A stretch of DNA of 64,000 bases from Streptomyces fungicidicus (GCF_003665435.1 NZ_CP023407.1:6249501-6313500); one strand, 5' to 3'; counted from the first letter of the stretch, positions 32,188-41,098 are shown. Program-made: numbers and translations. The notes: generated from the letters alone by a model not told the origin.

Positions 32188-32745
32188 GTGATCGAAGAGA
32201 CCCTCCTCGAAGCCGAGGAGAAGATGGAGAAGGCCGTCGTGGTCGCCAAGGAGGACTTCGCCGCGATCCGCACCGGCCGTGCGCACCCGGCGATGTTCAA
32301 CAAGATCGTGGCTGACTACTACGGCGCGCCGACGCCGATCAACCAGCTGGCCTCGTTCTCCGTGCCCGAGCCGCGCATGGCCGTGGTGACGCCGTTCGAC
32401 AAGAGCGCGCTGCGCAACATCGAGCAGGCCATCCGCGACTCCGACCTGGGCGTCAACCCGAGCAACGACGGCAACATCATCCGGGTGGTGTTCCCCGAGC
32501 TCACCGAGGAGCGCCGTCGCGACTACATCAAGGTCGCCAAGGCCAAGGCCGAGGACGCCAAGGTCTCGATCCGCTCCGTGCGCCGCAAGGCCAAGGACGC
32601 CATCGACAAGATGATCAAGGATGGCGAGGTCGGCGAGGACGAGGGCCGCCGTGCGGAGAAGGAGCTCGACGACACCACCGCGAAGTACGTCGCCCAGGTG
32701 GACGAGCTCCTGAAGCACAAGGAAGCGGAACTGCTCGAAGTCTGA
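32188..32745 (+). CDS. frr: Ribosome recycling factor
   Basis: The 185-residue factor splits post-termination ribosomes together with EF-G. Signatures are EAEEKMEKAVVVAKEDFAAI, IRTGRAHPAMFNKI, NIIRVVFPELTEERRRDYIK and KDGEVGEDEGRRAEKELD. Two GTG codons are adjacent; 32188 is preferred because AGGAG is then six bases away. Its stop overlaps the cdsA start by one base (TGATG). Confidence 0.96.
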   Translation: MIEETLLEAEEKMEKAVVVAKEDFAAIRTGRAHPAMFNKIVADYYGAPTPINQLASFSVPEPRMAVVTPFDKSALRNIEQAIRDSDLGVNPSNDGNIIRVVFPELTEERRRDYIKVAKAKAEDAKVSIRSVRRKAKDAIDKMIKDGEVGEDEGRRAEKELDDTTAKYVAQVDELLKHKEAELLEV

Positions 32746-33872
32746 TGAACGACTCTTCCTGGGGGACGCCGCAGACCGGGTACTGGGGGCCGCCGTCCGA
32801 CCACGCGCCCGGCCGGGCGGCCGCTCCGGCGGGGCACGCGTACGATGCGCACAACGCGCCGCAGACGCGTCCCATGCCCATCGTGCCCGACGTACCCGAA
32901 CACGGCGGAAACCAGGATGCGGACCGGGGGACCGCTCTGCTGAGCGGCCCCCTGTTCCGAGACGAGCCGACGCGGGCCCGCCCCCTCCCGGGGGAGGTGC
33001 CGCAGAATCCGGAGCCCATGCCCGACGCGCCGCAGCCGGCCCCCGCACCGCAGAAGAAGACCGCGGGGCGCGATCTCGGCGCGGCGATAGGCGTCGGCGT
33101 CGGACTCGGCGCGGTGATCGTCGCCTCGCTCTTCGTCGTCAAGGCGGTCTTCGTCGGCGTGGTCGCCCTCGCCGTGGTGGTCGGCCTGTGGGAGCTGACG
33201 TCGCGGCTGCAGGAGCGCAAGGGCATCAAGGCGCCCCTGGTCCCGCTCGCGCTGGGCGGTGCGGCCATGGTCGCCGCCGGGTACGCATGGGAGACCGAGG
33301 GCGCGTGGATCGCCATGGCGCTCACCACGCTGGCCGTGCTCGTCTGGCGCATGACGGCGTCCCCCGAGAACTATCTGAGGGACGTCACGGCCGGCGTCTT
33401 CGCGGTGTTCTACGTCCCGTTCCTGGCGACGTTCGTCGCGATGATGCTCACCGCCGACGACGGCGCCTGGCGCGTCCTCACCTTCCTGCTGCTGACGGTG
33501 GTCAGCGACACGGGCGCGTACGCGGTCGGCTGGCGCTTCGGCACGCACAAGCTCGCGCCGCGCATCAGCCCCGGCAAGACCCGCGAGGGCCTGCTGGGCG
33601 CGGTGGCCTTCGCGATGGTCGCCGGCGCGCTGTGCATGCAGTTCCTGATCGACGACGGCGTCTGGTGGCAGGGCCTGCTGCTGGGCCTCGCGGTCGCGGC
33701 CAGCGCCACGCTCGGCGACCTCGGCGAGTCCATGATCAAACGCGATCTGGGCATCAAGGACATGGGCACACTGCTCCCGGGCCACGGCGGCATCATGGAC
33801 CGCCTGGACTCACTGCTGCCCACGGCGCCCGTGGTGTGGCTGCTGCTGGTGCTGTTCGTCGGGTCGGGATGA
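32745..33872 (+). CDS. cdsA: Phosphatidate cytidylyltransferase CdsA
   Basis: The 375-residue membrane enzyme makes CDP-diacylglycerol for phospholipid synthesis. About 110 residues of Pro-rich, probably unstructured N-terminus precede about eight hydrophobic segments. The family signature lies near the C-terminus (SMIKRDLGIKDMGTLLPGHGGIMDRLDS). It is coupled to frr in the pyrH-frr-cdsA order. A very strong terminator follows, ending the operon. Confidence 0.95.
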   Translation: MNDSSWGTPQTGYWGPPSDHAPGRAAAPAGHAYDAHNAPQTRPMPIVPDVPEHGGNQDADRGTALLSGPLFRDEPTRARPLPGEVPQNPEPMPDAPQPAPAPQKKTAGRDLGAAIGVGVGLGAVIVASLFVVKAVFVGVVALAVVVGLWELTSRLQERKGIKAPLVPLALGGAAMVAAGYAWETEGAWIAMALTTLAVLVWRMTASPENYLRDVTAGVFAVFYVPFLATFVAMMLTADDGAWRVLTFLLLTVVSDTGAYAVGWRFGTHKLAPRISPGKTREGLLGAVAFAMVAGALCMQFLIDDGVWWQGLLLGLAVAASATLGDLGESMIKRDLGIKDMGTLLPGHGGIMDRLDSLLPTAPVVWLLLVLFVGSG

Positions 33873-33888
33873 CCGGCACTCGCCTCCC

Positions 33889-33923
33889 GAACTGCCTCCG
33901 CCCGCTCCGGGCGGAGGCAGTTC
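33889..33923 (+). terminator. Very strong hairpin terminator after cdsA
   Basis: GAACTGCCTCCGCCCG and its complement make a perfect 16-bp stem with the 3-base loop CTC, followed by GTCTTC. Confidence 0.9.
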
Positions 33924-33969
33924 GTCTTCACGGCGACGGGTGATCCAAAACGTCCAGGAGAGTGCCGCC

Positions 33970-34146
33970 ATGGCGCGTGCGCGGCGGGGAGACGACGGCA
34001 GATATCACGGTGACCTGCCCTGTGCGTACTGCGGTGCGCTGCTCGACCAGAAGGGCCGGCGCAGGGTCCGCCGCTACTGCGGCCCGGGGCACCGCAGCAA
34101 GAAGTACTTCGGCACGGTCGTCGGGCTGATCACCGCCCTGTTCTGA
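33970..34146 (+). CDS. Small zinc-finger-like protein (58 residues), function unknown
   Basis: The short protein begins MARARRGDDGRYHGDLP and has CAYCG near residue 19, then a basic stretch (KGRRRVRRYC) and GPGHRSKKYFG, giving a possible C-x2-C-...-C-x3-H zinc site. It ends in a hydrophobic run (TVVGLITALF). AGGAG lies nine bases before the ATG, so expression is likely. It stands alone between the cdsA terminator and rlmN. In S. coelicolor I recall an inserted gene block between these two genes. I do not recognise the family. Confidence 0.7.
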   Translation: MARARRGDDGRYHGDLPCAYCGALLDQKGRRRVRRYCGPGHRSKKYFGTVVGLITALF

Positions 34147-34284
34147 CCCGCGGGGACGACCCGCGCTGACCCGTGACACCGGGCCGTCGCCGGGCCGCCG
34201 GACCTGCGCAGGCGTAGCGCACGTCACGCCCCTCGACGAGGGCGGGCCGGTCCACCCGAGTCGATCTGCGACACTGGTACAGCC

Positions 34285-35391
34285 ATGCCTAAGCCCGGAG
34301 AACTCACCTTTGTCGCGCCGCGCGGAGCCAAGAAGCCGCCGCGGCACCTTGCCGACCTCACGCCCGCCGAGCGCAAGGAGGCGGTCGTCGCGGCCGGTGA
34401 GAAGCCGTTTCGCGCCAAGCAGCTGTCGCAGCACTACTTCGCGCGGTACGCGCACGACCCGGAGCTGTGGACGGACATCCCCGCCGGCTCCCGCGGCAAG
34501 CTCCAGGAGGCGCTGCTTCCGGAGCTGATGACGGTCGTGCGTCATCTGTCGACCGATCAGGGCACCACCCGCAAGACGCTGTGGAAGCTGTTCGACGGGA
34601 CGCTCGTCGAGTCGGTGCTCATGCGGTATCCGGACCGGGTGACGATGTGCATCAGCTCGCAGGCCGGATGCGGCATGAACTGCCCGTTCTGCGCCACCGG
34701 GCAGGCCGGGCTGGACCGGAACCTGTCGACGGCCGAGATCGTGCACCAGATCGTCGACGGGATGCGGGCGCTCCGGGACGGCGAGGTGCCCGGCGGCCCC
34801 GCGCGGCTCAGCAACATCGTGTTCATGGGCATGGGGGAGCCGCTCGCCAACTACAACCGGGTCGTGGGCGCCATCCGGCGGCTCACCGACCCCGAGCCCG
34901 ACGGGCTCGGGCTGTCCCAGCGCGGGATCACCGTGTCCACGGTCGGGCTCGTGCCGGCCATCCACCGGTTCTCCGACGAGGGCTTCAAGTGCCGGCTCGC
35001 CATCTCGCTGCACGCCCCCGACGACGAGCTGCGCGACACCCTCGTCCCCGTGAACACGCGGTGGAAGGTGCGCGAGGTGCTCGACGCGGGCTTCGAGTAC
35101 GCGGCCAGGTCCGGGCGGCGCCTGTCCATCGAGTACGCGCTCATCCGGGACATCAACGACCAGGCCTGGCGCGGTGACCGGCTCGGCCGGATGCTCAAGG
35201 GCCGGCCCGTGCACGTCAACCTCATCCCGCTCAACCCCACGCCCGGCTCCAAGTGGACCGCCTCCCGGCCCGAGGACGAGAAGGCGTTCGTGGAGGCGAT
35301 CGCCGCGCACGGTGTGCCGGTGACGATCCGGGACACCCGTGGCCAGGAGATCGACGGGGCGTGCGGCCAGCTCGCCGCGAGCGAACGGTAA
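34285..35391 (+). CDS. rlmN: Dual-specificity 23S rRNA/tRNA methyltransferase RlmN
   Basis: This 368-residue radical-SAM enzyme methylates C2 of A2503 in 23S rRNA and of A37 in tRNA. The iron-sulfur motif CxxxCxxC is C129, C133, C136 (GCGMNCPFCATG). NIVFMGMGEPLANYN, QRGITVSTVGLVP and HAPDDELRDTLVPVN match the family, and the methyl-carrying Cys region lies near the end (DGACGQLA). No RNA-resistance (Cfr) changes are apparent. The ATG has little leader; a CGACACTGGTACAG stretch just upstream may be its promoter -10 region. Confidence 0.96.
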   Translation: MPKPGELTFVAPRGAKKPPRHLADLTPAERKEAVVAAGEKPFRAKQLSQHYFARYAHDPELWTDIPAGSRGKLQEALLPELMTVVRHLSTDQGTTRKTLWKLFDGTLVESVLMRYPDRVTMCISSQAGCGMNCPFCATGQAGLDRNLSTAEIVHQIVDGMRALRDGEVPGGPARLSNIVFMGMGEPLANYNRVVGAIRRLTDPEPDGLGLSQRGITVSTVGLVPAIHRFSDEGFKCRLAISLHAPDDELRDTLVPVNTRWKVREVLDAGFEYAARSGRRLSIEYALIRDINDQAWRGDRLGRMLKGRPVHVNLIPLNPTPGSKWTASRPEDEKAFVEAIAAHGVPVTIRDTRGQEIDGACGQLAASER

Positions 35392-35421
35392 GGTGACCCG
35401 AGTAAGCACATCTTCATATTC

Positions 35422-35510
35422 CGACAGGGGAGCGCCACAGCGCTGAGAGTGCGGCACCGGCCGCAGACCCTCCGAACCTGGCCCAGGTCATTCTGGGTAG
35501 GGAGATCGGT
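35422..35510 (+). ncRNA. TPP riboswitch (THI element)
   Basis: The conserved blocks are in the right order: GGGGAGC (P1 5' side), GCTGAGAGTGCGG (P2/J2-3 core with CTGAGA, 35443-35448), GACCCTCCGAACCTG (P4/P5), and a terminal TAGGGAGA. Thiamine pyrophosphate binding turns down the downstream transporter genes. A GCCCTGCCCG/CGGGCAGGGC stem follows as the expression platform. It lies directly before thiB, consistent with thiamine uptake. Confidence 0.95.
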
Positions 35511-35529
35511 CATCACTCGAGCTGTTTGC

Positions 35530-35568
35530 GCCCTGCCCGGGGCCCCGTCCAGGGGTTTCGGGCAGGGC
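35530..35568 (+). terminator. Riboswitch-controlled hairpin before thiB
   Basis: GCCCTGCCCG and CGGGCAGGGC form a perfect 10-bp stem 19 bases after the riboswitch and 34 bases before the thiB start. It may act as the ligand-controlled terminator. Confidence 0.65.
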
Positions 35569-35602
35569 CGCGTCTCTTCCTGGTCACTCCAGGAGGAATC
35601 AA

Positions 35603-36691
35603 GTGGGCATCACCAAGAAGGTCACGGTCCTGGCCGTCGGGCTGGGGCTGGTCACGCTGTCCGCGTGCGGGTCGTCCGGCGACGGCGACGCGGGCGGCGA
35701 CGGCGGCGGGTCCAGGACGGTGACCCTCGTCAGCCACAACTCGTGGGCCGTGTCCAAGGACGTGGTCGCCGCCTTCGAGAAGCAGTCCGGCTACCAGCTC
35801 AAGGTCCTTGAGGACGGCGACGCCGGGCAGGCCGTCAACAAGGCGATCCTGACCAAGGACAACCCCCAGGGCGACGTCTTCTTCGGCGTCGACAACACCC
35901 TGCTGTCCCGCGCGCTCGACAACGGGCTGTTCCAGCCGTACGAGGCGAAGGGCTCCGACCTGGTCCTCGACGAGTACCGCGCGGACCAGGACAAGCACCG
36001 GGTCACCCCCGTCGACAGCGGTGACGTCTGCGTCAACTACGACAAGGCGTGGTTCGACGAGCACGGCCTGACCCCGCCGAAGTCCCTCGACGACCTGGTC
36101 CAGCCCGAGTACAAGGACCTCCTTGTCACGGAGAACGCCTCCACCTCCTCGCCGGGCCTGGGCTTCCTCCTCGGCACCGCCGCGAAGTACGGCGACGAGG
36201 GATGGCAGGACTACTGGAAGAAGCTCAAGGCCAACGGCGTGAAGGTGGTCGACGGCTGGGAGCAGGCCTACAACGAGGAGTTCTCCGGCTCGGCCGGCGG
36301 CAAGAAGGCCAAGGCGGACCGGCCGCTGGTGGTGTCCTACGCCTCGTCGCCGCCCGCCGAGGTCATCTACGCGGACCCGAAGCCGGCGACCGCGCCGACC
36401 GGCGTCGCCGAGGGCACCTGCTTCCGCCAGGTCGAGTACGCGGGGCTGCTGAGCAACGCCGCGAACCCGGAGGGCGGCAAGGCCCTGCTCGACTTCCTGC
36501 TCACCAAGCGGTTCCAGGACGACATGCCGCTCAACATGTTCGTGTATCCGGTGCGCGAGGACGCCCAGGTGCCCGAGGAGTTCACGAAGTTCGGGCCGCA
36601 GGCGAAGAGTCCGCAGACCATGGACCCGGCGAGGATCGCCGACAACCGTGACCAGTGGGTCAAGGCATGGACCTCGCTCGTACTGAAGTGA
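35603..36691 (+). CDS. thiB: Thiamine ABC transporter substrate-binding lipoprotein
   Basis: The 362-residue protein has a signal peptide with lipobox LSAC (Cys22), a Gly/Asp-rich linker, and a periplasmic-binding fold of the ThiB type (VTLVSHNSWAVSKDVVAAFE, NPQGDVFFGVDNTLLSRAL, VVSYASSPPAEVIYADP). It would capture thiamine or its phosphates outside the membrane. AGGAGG lies upstream of the GTG. The TPP riboswitch before it and the permease/ATPase behind it support the substrate. Confidence 0.92.
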   Translation: MGITKKVTVLAVGLGLVTLSACGSSGDGDAGGDGGGSRTVTLVSHNSWAVSKDVVAAFEKQSGYQLKVLEDGDAGQAVNKAILTKDNPQGDVFFGVDNTLLSRALDNGLFQPYEAKGSDLVLDEYRADQDKHRVTPVDSGDVCVNYDKAWFDEHGLTPPKSLDDLVQPEYKDLLVTENASTSSPGLGFLLGTAAKYGDEGWQDYWKKLKANGVKVVDGWEQAYNEEFSGSAGGKKAKADRPLVVSYASSPPAEVIYADPKPATAPTGVAEGTCFRQVEYAGLLSNAANPEGGKALLDFLLTKRFQDDMPLNMFVYPVREDAQVPEEFTKFGPQAKSPQTMDPARIADNRDQWVKAWTSLVLK

Positions 36692-38340
36692 GCCGGGCCG
36701 CGGCGAGGCGGCGCGGGAACGCGGCGCGGCTCGGCCTGATGGCCGTGCCCGTCGCGTTCTTCGCCGTCTTCTTCGCCTATCCCGTCACCGCGATCGTCGC
36801 CCGGGGGCTGAAGGCCGACGGGACCTGGCACCTCGGGCGGATCGGGGACGTGCTCGCGCAGTCCGACGTCCGGCATGTCCTGTGGTTCACCACCTGGCAG
36901 GCCGCCGTCTCCACCGCCCTCACCCTGCTGATCGCCCTGCCCGGCGCGTATGTCTTCGCCCGCTTCGAGTTTCCCGGCAAGCAGGTGCTGCGGGCCGCGG
37001 TCACCGTGCCGTTCGTGCTGCCGACGGTCGTCGTCGGTACGGCGTTCATGGCGCTCGTCGGACGCGGCGGACTCCTCGACGACCTGTGGGGCGTACGGCT
37101 GGACACCACGGTGTGGGCCATCCTGCTCGCGCACGTCTTCTTCAACTACGCCGTCGTCGTCCGCACGGTGGGCGGACTGTGGTCGCAGCTCGACCCGCGT
37201 CAGGAGGAGGCCGCGCGGATGCTCGGGGCGTCACGGTTCGCGGCCTGGCGGACCGTCACGCTGCCCGCGCTGGCACCCGCCGTGGCCGCCGCCGCGCTGA
37301 TGGTCTTCCTGTTCACCTTCACCTCCTTCGGCGTGGTGCAGATCCTCGGCGGGCCCGCCTTCTCCACCCTCGAAGTGGAGATCTACCGCCAGACCTCAGA
37401 GATCTTCGACCTCTCCACGGCCGCCGTCCTTACGATGATCCAGTTCGTCGCCGTCGGCGCGATCCTCGCCCTGCACGCCTGGACCGTACGGCGGCGGGAG
37501 ACCGCGCTGCGGCTGGTGGACGCCTCGGTGACCGCGCGCCGGCCGCGCGGCGCGGGGCAGTGGACGCTGCTCGGCGCAGTCGTCGCCACCGTCGCCGTCC
37601 TGCTCCTGCTCCCGCTCGGGGTGCTGGTTCAGCGGTCCTTCGGCACCGCCGGCCTCGGCTACTACCGGGCGCTGGCCGAGGACGACGGGGGAGTGTTCCT
37701 CGCCGCGCCGATCGAGGCGGTCGGCAACTCGCTGCGGTACGCCGTCGCCGCCACCGTCATCGCCGTGCTGATCGGCGGTCTCGCCGCCGTCGCGCTGACC
37801 CGGCGGGACGCGGGGCGGCTGGTGCGCGGCTTCGACGCGCTGCTGATGCTGCCGCTCGGGGTGTCCGCGGTGACGGTCGGCTTCGGATTCCTGATCGCCC
37901 TGGACGAGCCGCCGCTGGATCTGCGCGCCTCCTGGATCCTGGTCCCGCTCGCACAGGCACTGGTCGGCGTGCCCTTCGTCGTACGGACCATGCTGCCCGT
38001 GCTGCGGGCCGTGGACGCACGGCTGCGGGAGGCGGCGGCGGTGCTCGGGGCGTCGCCGTGGCGGGCGTGGCGGGAGGTGGACCTGCCGATGGTGCGGCGG
38101 GCGCTGCTGGTCGCGGCCGGGTTCGCCTTCGCGGTGTCGCTCGGGGAGTTCGGGGCGACGGTGTTCATCGCGCGGCCGGAGAACCCGACGCTGCCGGTGG
38201 CCGTGGCGCGGCTGCTGGGGCGGCCCGGGGACCTCAACTACGGCCAGGCGATGGCCCTGTCGACGATTCTGATGATCGTGTGCGCGGTGGCGCTGCTGGT
38301 GCTCGAGCGGCTGCGGACCGACCGGACCGGGGAGTTCTAG
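36667..38340 (+). CDS. thiP: Thiamine ABC transporter fused permease
   Basis: The 557-residue protein has about 12 hydrophobic segments in two homologous halves. Each half has an EAA loop that docks on the ATPase (EEAARMLGASRFAAWRTVTLP and, in the second half, REAAAVLGASPWRAWREVDL). This is the usual ThiP layout. The start is either ATG 36667, inside the end of thiB, or GTG 36688, which overlaps the thiB stop as GTGA. Neither has a good ribosome site, so translation is probably coupled. The stop abuts the thiQ ATG. Confidence 0.92.
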   Translation: MDLARTEVSRAAARRRGNAARLGLMAVPVAFFAVFFAYPVTAIVARGLKADGTWHLGRIGDVLAQSDVRHVLWFTTWQAAVSTALTLLIALPGAYVFARFEFPGKQVLRAAVTVPFVLPTVVVGTAFMALVGRGGLLDDLWGVRLDTTVWAILLAHVFFNYAVVVRTVGGLWSQLDPRQEEAARMLGASRFAAWRTVTLPALAPAVAAAALMVFLFTFTSFGVVQILGGPAFSTLEVEIYRQTSEIFDLSTAAVLTMIQFVAVGAILALHAWTVRRRETALRLVDASVTARRPRGAGQWTLLGAVVATVAVLLLLPLGVLVQRSFGTAGLGYYRALAEDDGGVFLAAPIEAVGNSLRYAVAATVIAVLIGGLAAVALTRRDAGRLVRGFDALLMLPLGVSAVTVGFGFLIALDEPPLDLRASWILVPLAQALVGVPFVVRTMLPVLRAVDARLREAAAVLGASPWRAWREVDLPMVRRALLVAAGFAFAVSLGEFGATVFIARPENPTLPVAVARLLGRPGDLNYGQAMALSTILMIVCAVALLVLERLRTDRTGEF

Positions 38341-39375
38341 ATGCTGCTGAGCCTGGAAGCCGCGACCGTCCGCTTCGGCGGGCGGGCGGTGCTGGACGCC
38401 GTCGGCCTGGGGGTCGCCGAGCACGAGATCGTGTGTGTGCTCGGGCCCAGCGGCAGCGGCAAGTCGACGCTGCTGCGGGCGGTCGCCGGGCTGCAGCCCC
38501 TCGACTCCGGGCGGATCCGGCTCGACGGACAGGACCAGTCGGGCGTGCCCGCGCACCGGCGCGGGGTCGGGCTGATGTTCCAGGACCACCAGCTCTTCCC
38601 GCAACGGGACGTGGGCGGCAACGTGGCCTTCGGACTGCGCATGCACGGCGCCTCCCGCGGCGAACAGTCCGATCGCGTGCGGGAGTTGCTGGAACTCGTG
38701 GGACTGCCGGGGGCCGCCGGACGGGCCGTCTCGGCGCTGTCCGGCGGTGAACAGCAGCGCGTGGCGCTCGCCCGCGCCCTCGCGCCCCGTCCCCGGCTGC
38801 TGATGCTCGACGAGCCGCTCGGCCAGCTCGACCGGTCGCTGCGGGAACGTCTGGTCGTCGAACTGCGGGAGCTGTTCGGCAGGCTGGGCACGACCGTGCT
38901 CGCCGTGACGCACGACCAGGGCGAGGCGTTCGCGCTGGCCGACCGGGTGGTGGTGATGCGGGACGGGCGGATCGCCCAGTCCGGCACGCCGCTCGAGGTG
39001 TGGCAGCGTCCGGCCGACGCCTTCGTGGCACGTTTCCTCGGCTTCGAGAACGTCGTCGAGGCGACGGTCGCGGACGGGGTCGCCGTGACCCCCTGGGGCA
39101 AGGTGCCGGTACCGGAGGGAGCCCCGCAGGGCACCCGGACGCTGCTCGTCCGGCCCGGTGGCGTCCGCCTGGTCCCGGCCGACGAGGGCCTGCGCTGCAC
39201 GGTGGCCGCACGCACCTTCCGCGGCACCCATGTCGCCGTCCGCCTCCAGCCGGAGGACGGCCCCCGTCTGGAGGCGGCCTGCGCGCTCAGGGCCGCGCCG
39301 GAGGTCGGGGACGAGGTCGGCGTGGAGTTCGACGTGGCGGAAACCGCCGTGCTGGGAGCGGGCGCCGCTGCATAG
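38341..39375 (+). CDS. thiQ: Thiamine ABC transporter ATPase
   Basis: The 344-residue ABC ATPase has Walker A GPSGSGKSTLLRAVAG, Q-loop FQDHQLFPQ, signature LSGGEQQRVALARAL, Walker B LLMLDEPLGQLD and switch THDQ. A C-terminal domain after ~residue 235 (QRPADAFVARFLGFENVVEA) resembles the TOBE-like domain of importer ATPases. It begins right after the permease stop, completing thiBPQ. Confidence 0.93.
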   Translation: MLLSLEAATVRFGGRAVLDAVGLGVAEHEIVCVLGPSGSGKSTLLRAVAGLQPLDSGRIRLDGQDQSGVPAHRRGVGLMFQDHQLFPQRDVGGNVAFGLRMHGASRGEQSDRVRELLELVGLPGAAGRAVSALSGGEQQRVALARALAPRPRLLMLDEPLGQLDRSLRERLVVELRELFGRLGTTVLAVTHDQGEAFALADRVVVMRDGRIAQSGTPLEVWQRPADAFVARFLGFENVVEATVADGVAVTPWGKVPVPEGAPQGTRTLLVRPGGVRLVPADEGLRCTVAARTFRGTHVAVRLQPEDGPRLEAACALRAAPEVGDEVGVEFDVAETAVLGAGAAA

Positions 39376-39385
39376 GGTGAGCGGC

Positions 39386-40183
39386 ATGACACCACTCACG
39401 CATGACCGCTACTGCGAGGAGATCGCAGACCAGATAGGGAAGTTGCGGACGGTCGTGACGTCCGGCGCCGATCTCTCCGGCACCGTGCCCACCACTCCCG
39501 ACTGGTCCCTCGAGCAGCTCGTACGGCATGTCGGCGGGGCCCTGCGCTGGGTGGAACGGATCGTGGCGACCGGGGCCCGGGAGGAGATCCCGGAGGACCG
39601 GGTGCCCGGGTTCGCGGGACCCGCGGAACGTGGCGACGCCGACGCGCTGGACGCGTGGCTGGCGGAGTCCGGCGAACTGGTCGTCGGCGCGCTGCGCCGG
39701 GCCGGTCCCGACGCGGAGGTGTGGAGCTGGGCCGGTATCCACAACACCGGGTTCTGGGCCCGGCGCGTGACGCACGAGGTGACCGTTCACCGCGCGGACG
39801 CCACCCTGGCCGCCGGACTGCCCTACGAGGTCGCGCCCGACGCCGCCGCCGACGCGATCGACGAGTGGCTGGAGATCGTGGAGTGGGCGCAGCGGACGCT
39901 GCCGGACGACACGGTGCACGGTCTGCGCGGGCCCCGGCGCACCCTCCATCTGCACGCCACCGACGCCGGTCCCGGGATCGACGCGGAATGGCTGATCGAG
40001 CTGGACGAGGACGGCGTCTCCTGGCGCCGGGGCCACGAGAAGGCCACCGTCGCCCTGCGCGGTCCGCTCACCTCCGTGCTGCTCGCCTTCTACCGCCGGC
40101 TGCCGCTCGACGCCCCCGGGCTCGAGGTGCTCGGCGACCGGAAGCTGCTGGAACTCTGGCTGGAGCGGGCGACGTTCGGGTGA
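39386..40183 (+). CDS. Maleylpyruvate isomerase/DinB-superfamily mycothiol-dependent-like protein
   Basis: The 265-residue protein has the MDMPI N-terminal fold (TPDWSLEQLVRHVGGALRWVERIV), a later RRVTHEVTVHRADA with the conserved histidine, and an MDMPI C-terminal domain. Members are enzymes that use mycothiol or bind metal in a DinB four-helix bundle; most, including this one, have no known substrate. A TAGGGT at 39373-39378, overlapping the thiQ stop, lies 7 bases before the ATG and could start a leaderless transcript. Confidence 0.8.
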   Translation: MTPLTHDRYCEEIADQIGKLRTVVTSGADLSGTVPTTPDWSLEQLVRHVGGALRWVERIVATGAREEIPEDRVPGFAGPAERGDADALDAWLAESGELVVGALRRAGPDAEVWSWAGIHNTGFWARRVTHEVTVHRADATLAAGLPYEVAPDAAADAIDEWLEIVEWAQRTLPDDTVHGLRGPRRTLHLHATDAGPGIDAEWLIELDEDGVSWRRGHEKATVALRGPLTSVLLAFYRRLPLDAPGLEVLGDRKLLELWLERATFG

Positions 40184-40199
40184 GCCGCCGGTGACGGAA

Positions 40200-40230
40200 G
40201 TGGCCCGCCCCCGGGAAGGGGACGGGCCAC
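40200..40230 (+). terminator. Bidirectional terminator between convergent genes
   Basis: GTGGCCCG/CGGGCCAC with inner CCCC/GGGG forms a compact stem before the minus-strand sortase-substrate gene. Confidence 0.75.
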
Positions 40231-40248
40231 CGCGGTGTCCGTGAGGCG

Positions 40249-40950
40249 TCAGCGGGCGCTGTTCGCCCCGCGGCGGCGCATGCCGAAGAAGACCGCGCCA
40301 CCGCCGACCACGACCAGGGCGGCCGCGACGCCGGCGATCAGGCCGGTGTTGGAGTTGGCGCCGGTCTCGGCGAGGTTCGAGTCACCGGCCGGGGACGGCG
40401 CGTTGCTCGCGGTGTCCGCCGGAGGGGTGCTCTCGCTCTCCGGGGCCGACGGGGTCGGCGTGCCGGGCTCCTCGGACGGGGTCGAGGAGGACTCCGAGGG
40501 GGTCGGAGTGGGCTCCTCCGGAGCCGGGGGCTCCTCGTCCTTCTTGCAGGCCGTGCCCGGGGTGGTGAGGTTGGGCTCGATGTCCTCGTCGACGTAGGGC
40601 TTCGCGTCGACGTGGACGCGGTACACGGCGTTCGGCTTCCAGTCCTCCTCGAAGGTGATGGTGGTGCCCTTGGCCGAGCCCTTGACCACCTGCTCGCCGA
40701 CCTTCTTGATGTCGGCGCCGTTGTTCTGCAGGAACACGGTGATGGTGGCGGGGACGCCGGCCGGGTCCACGTCGGTGACGCTGATGACGCCCTTGTCACC
40801 GACGCACTTGGCCTCGGCCGAGAACTCGTCGATGTTGCAGGCCGCCGCGTTGCCGGCGACGCCGATCGCGAGGGCGGCGGACGCGGAGACGACACCGAGG
40901 GCGCGCACGGAGCGCGAGACGGTGCGGCGGGATACGGACAGAACTGCCAC
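40249..40950 (-). CDS. LAXTG-anchored cell-surface protein
   Basis: The 233-residue protein has a signal peptide (RALGVVSASAALAIGVAGNAAA) and an extracellular domain of ~100 residues with a Cys pair. A Pro/Glu/Ser/Thr-rich wall-spanning linker follows, and then the sorting signal LAETG (residues 193-197) with a hydrophobic helix and RRRGANSAR. LAXTG is the motif used by the Streptomyces class E sortases SrtE1/SrtE2, so the protein should be linked to peptidoglycan. Its role is unknown. AAAGGAC precedes the GTG start, and a near-consensus promoter lies 83 bases upstream. Confidence 0.85.
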   Translation of the reverse strand: MAVLSVSRRTVSRSVRALGVVSASAALAIGVAGNAAACNIDEFSAEAKCVGDKGVISVTDVDPAGVPATITVFLQNNGADIKKVGEQVVKGSAKGTTITFEEDWKPNAVYRVHVDAKPYVDEDIEPNLTTPGTACKKDEEPPAPEEPTPTPSESSSTPSEEPGTPTPSAPESESTPPADTASNAPSPAGDSNLAETGANSNTGLIAGVAAALVVVGGGAVFFGMRRRGANSAR

Positions 40951-41032
40951 GTTTGTCCTTTACGGGAAAGCGCAAATGCGGGGGGTTGAGGGAGTGTTGA
41001 CGGAGCATCAGCACTCCCATGTAGCTCCCAGG

Positions 41033-41060
41033 TCTATAAGCGCCACATAAGTAGTGTCAA
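41033..41060 (-). promoter_or_regulatory. Near-consensus vegetative promoter for the LAETG protein
   Basis: On the minus strand TTGACA and TATAGA are separated by 16 bases, unusually close to the bacterial consensus. In the leader a GGGAGTG/CACTCCC hairpin (40990-41018) follows. Confidence 0.7.
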
Positions 41061-41098
41061 CGCATATGCCTATAGCAGTCCCGGGCTTTGCCTTCTTA

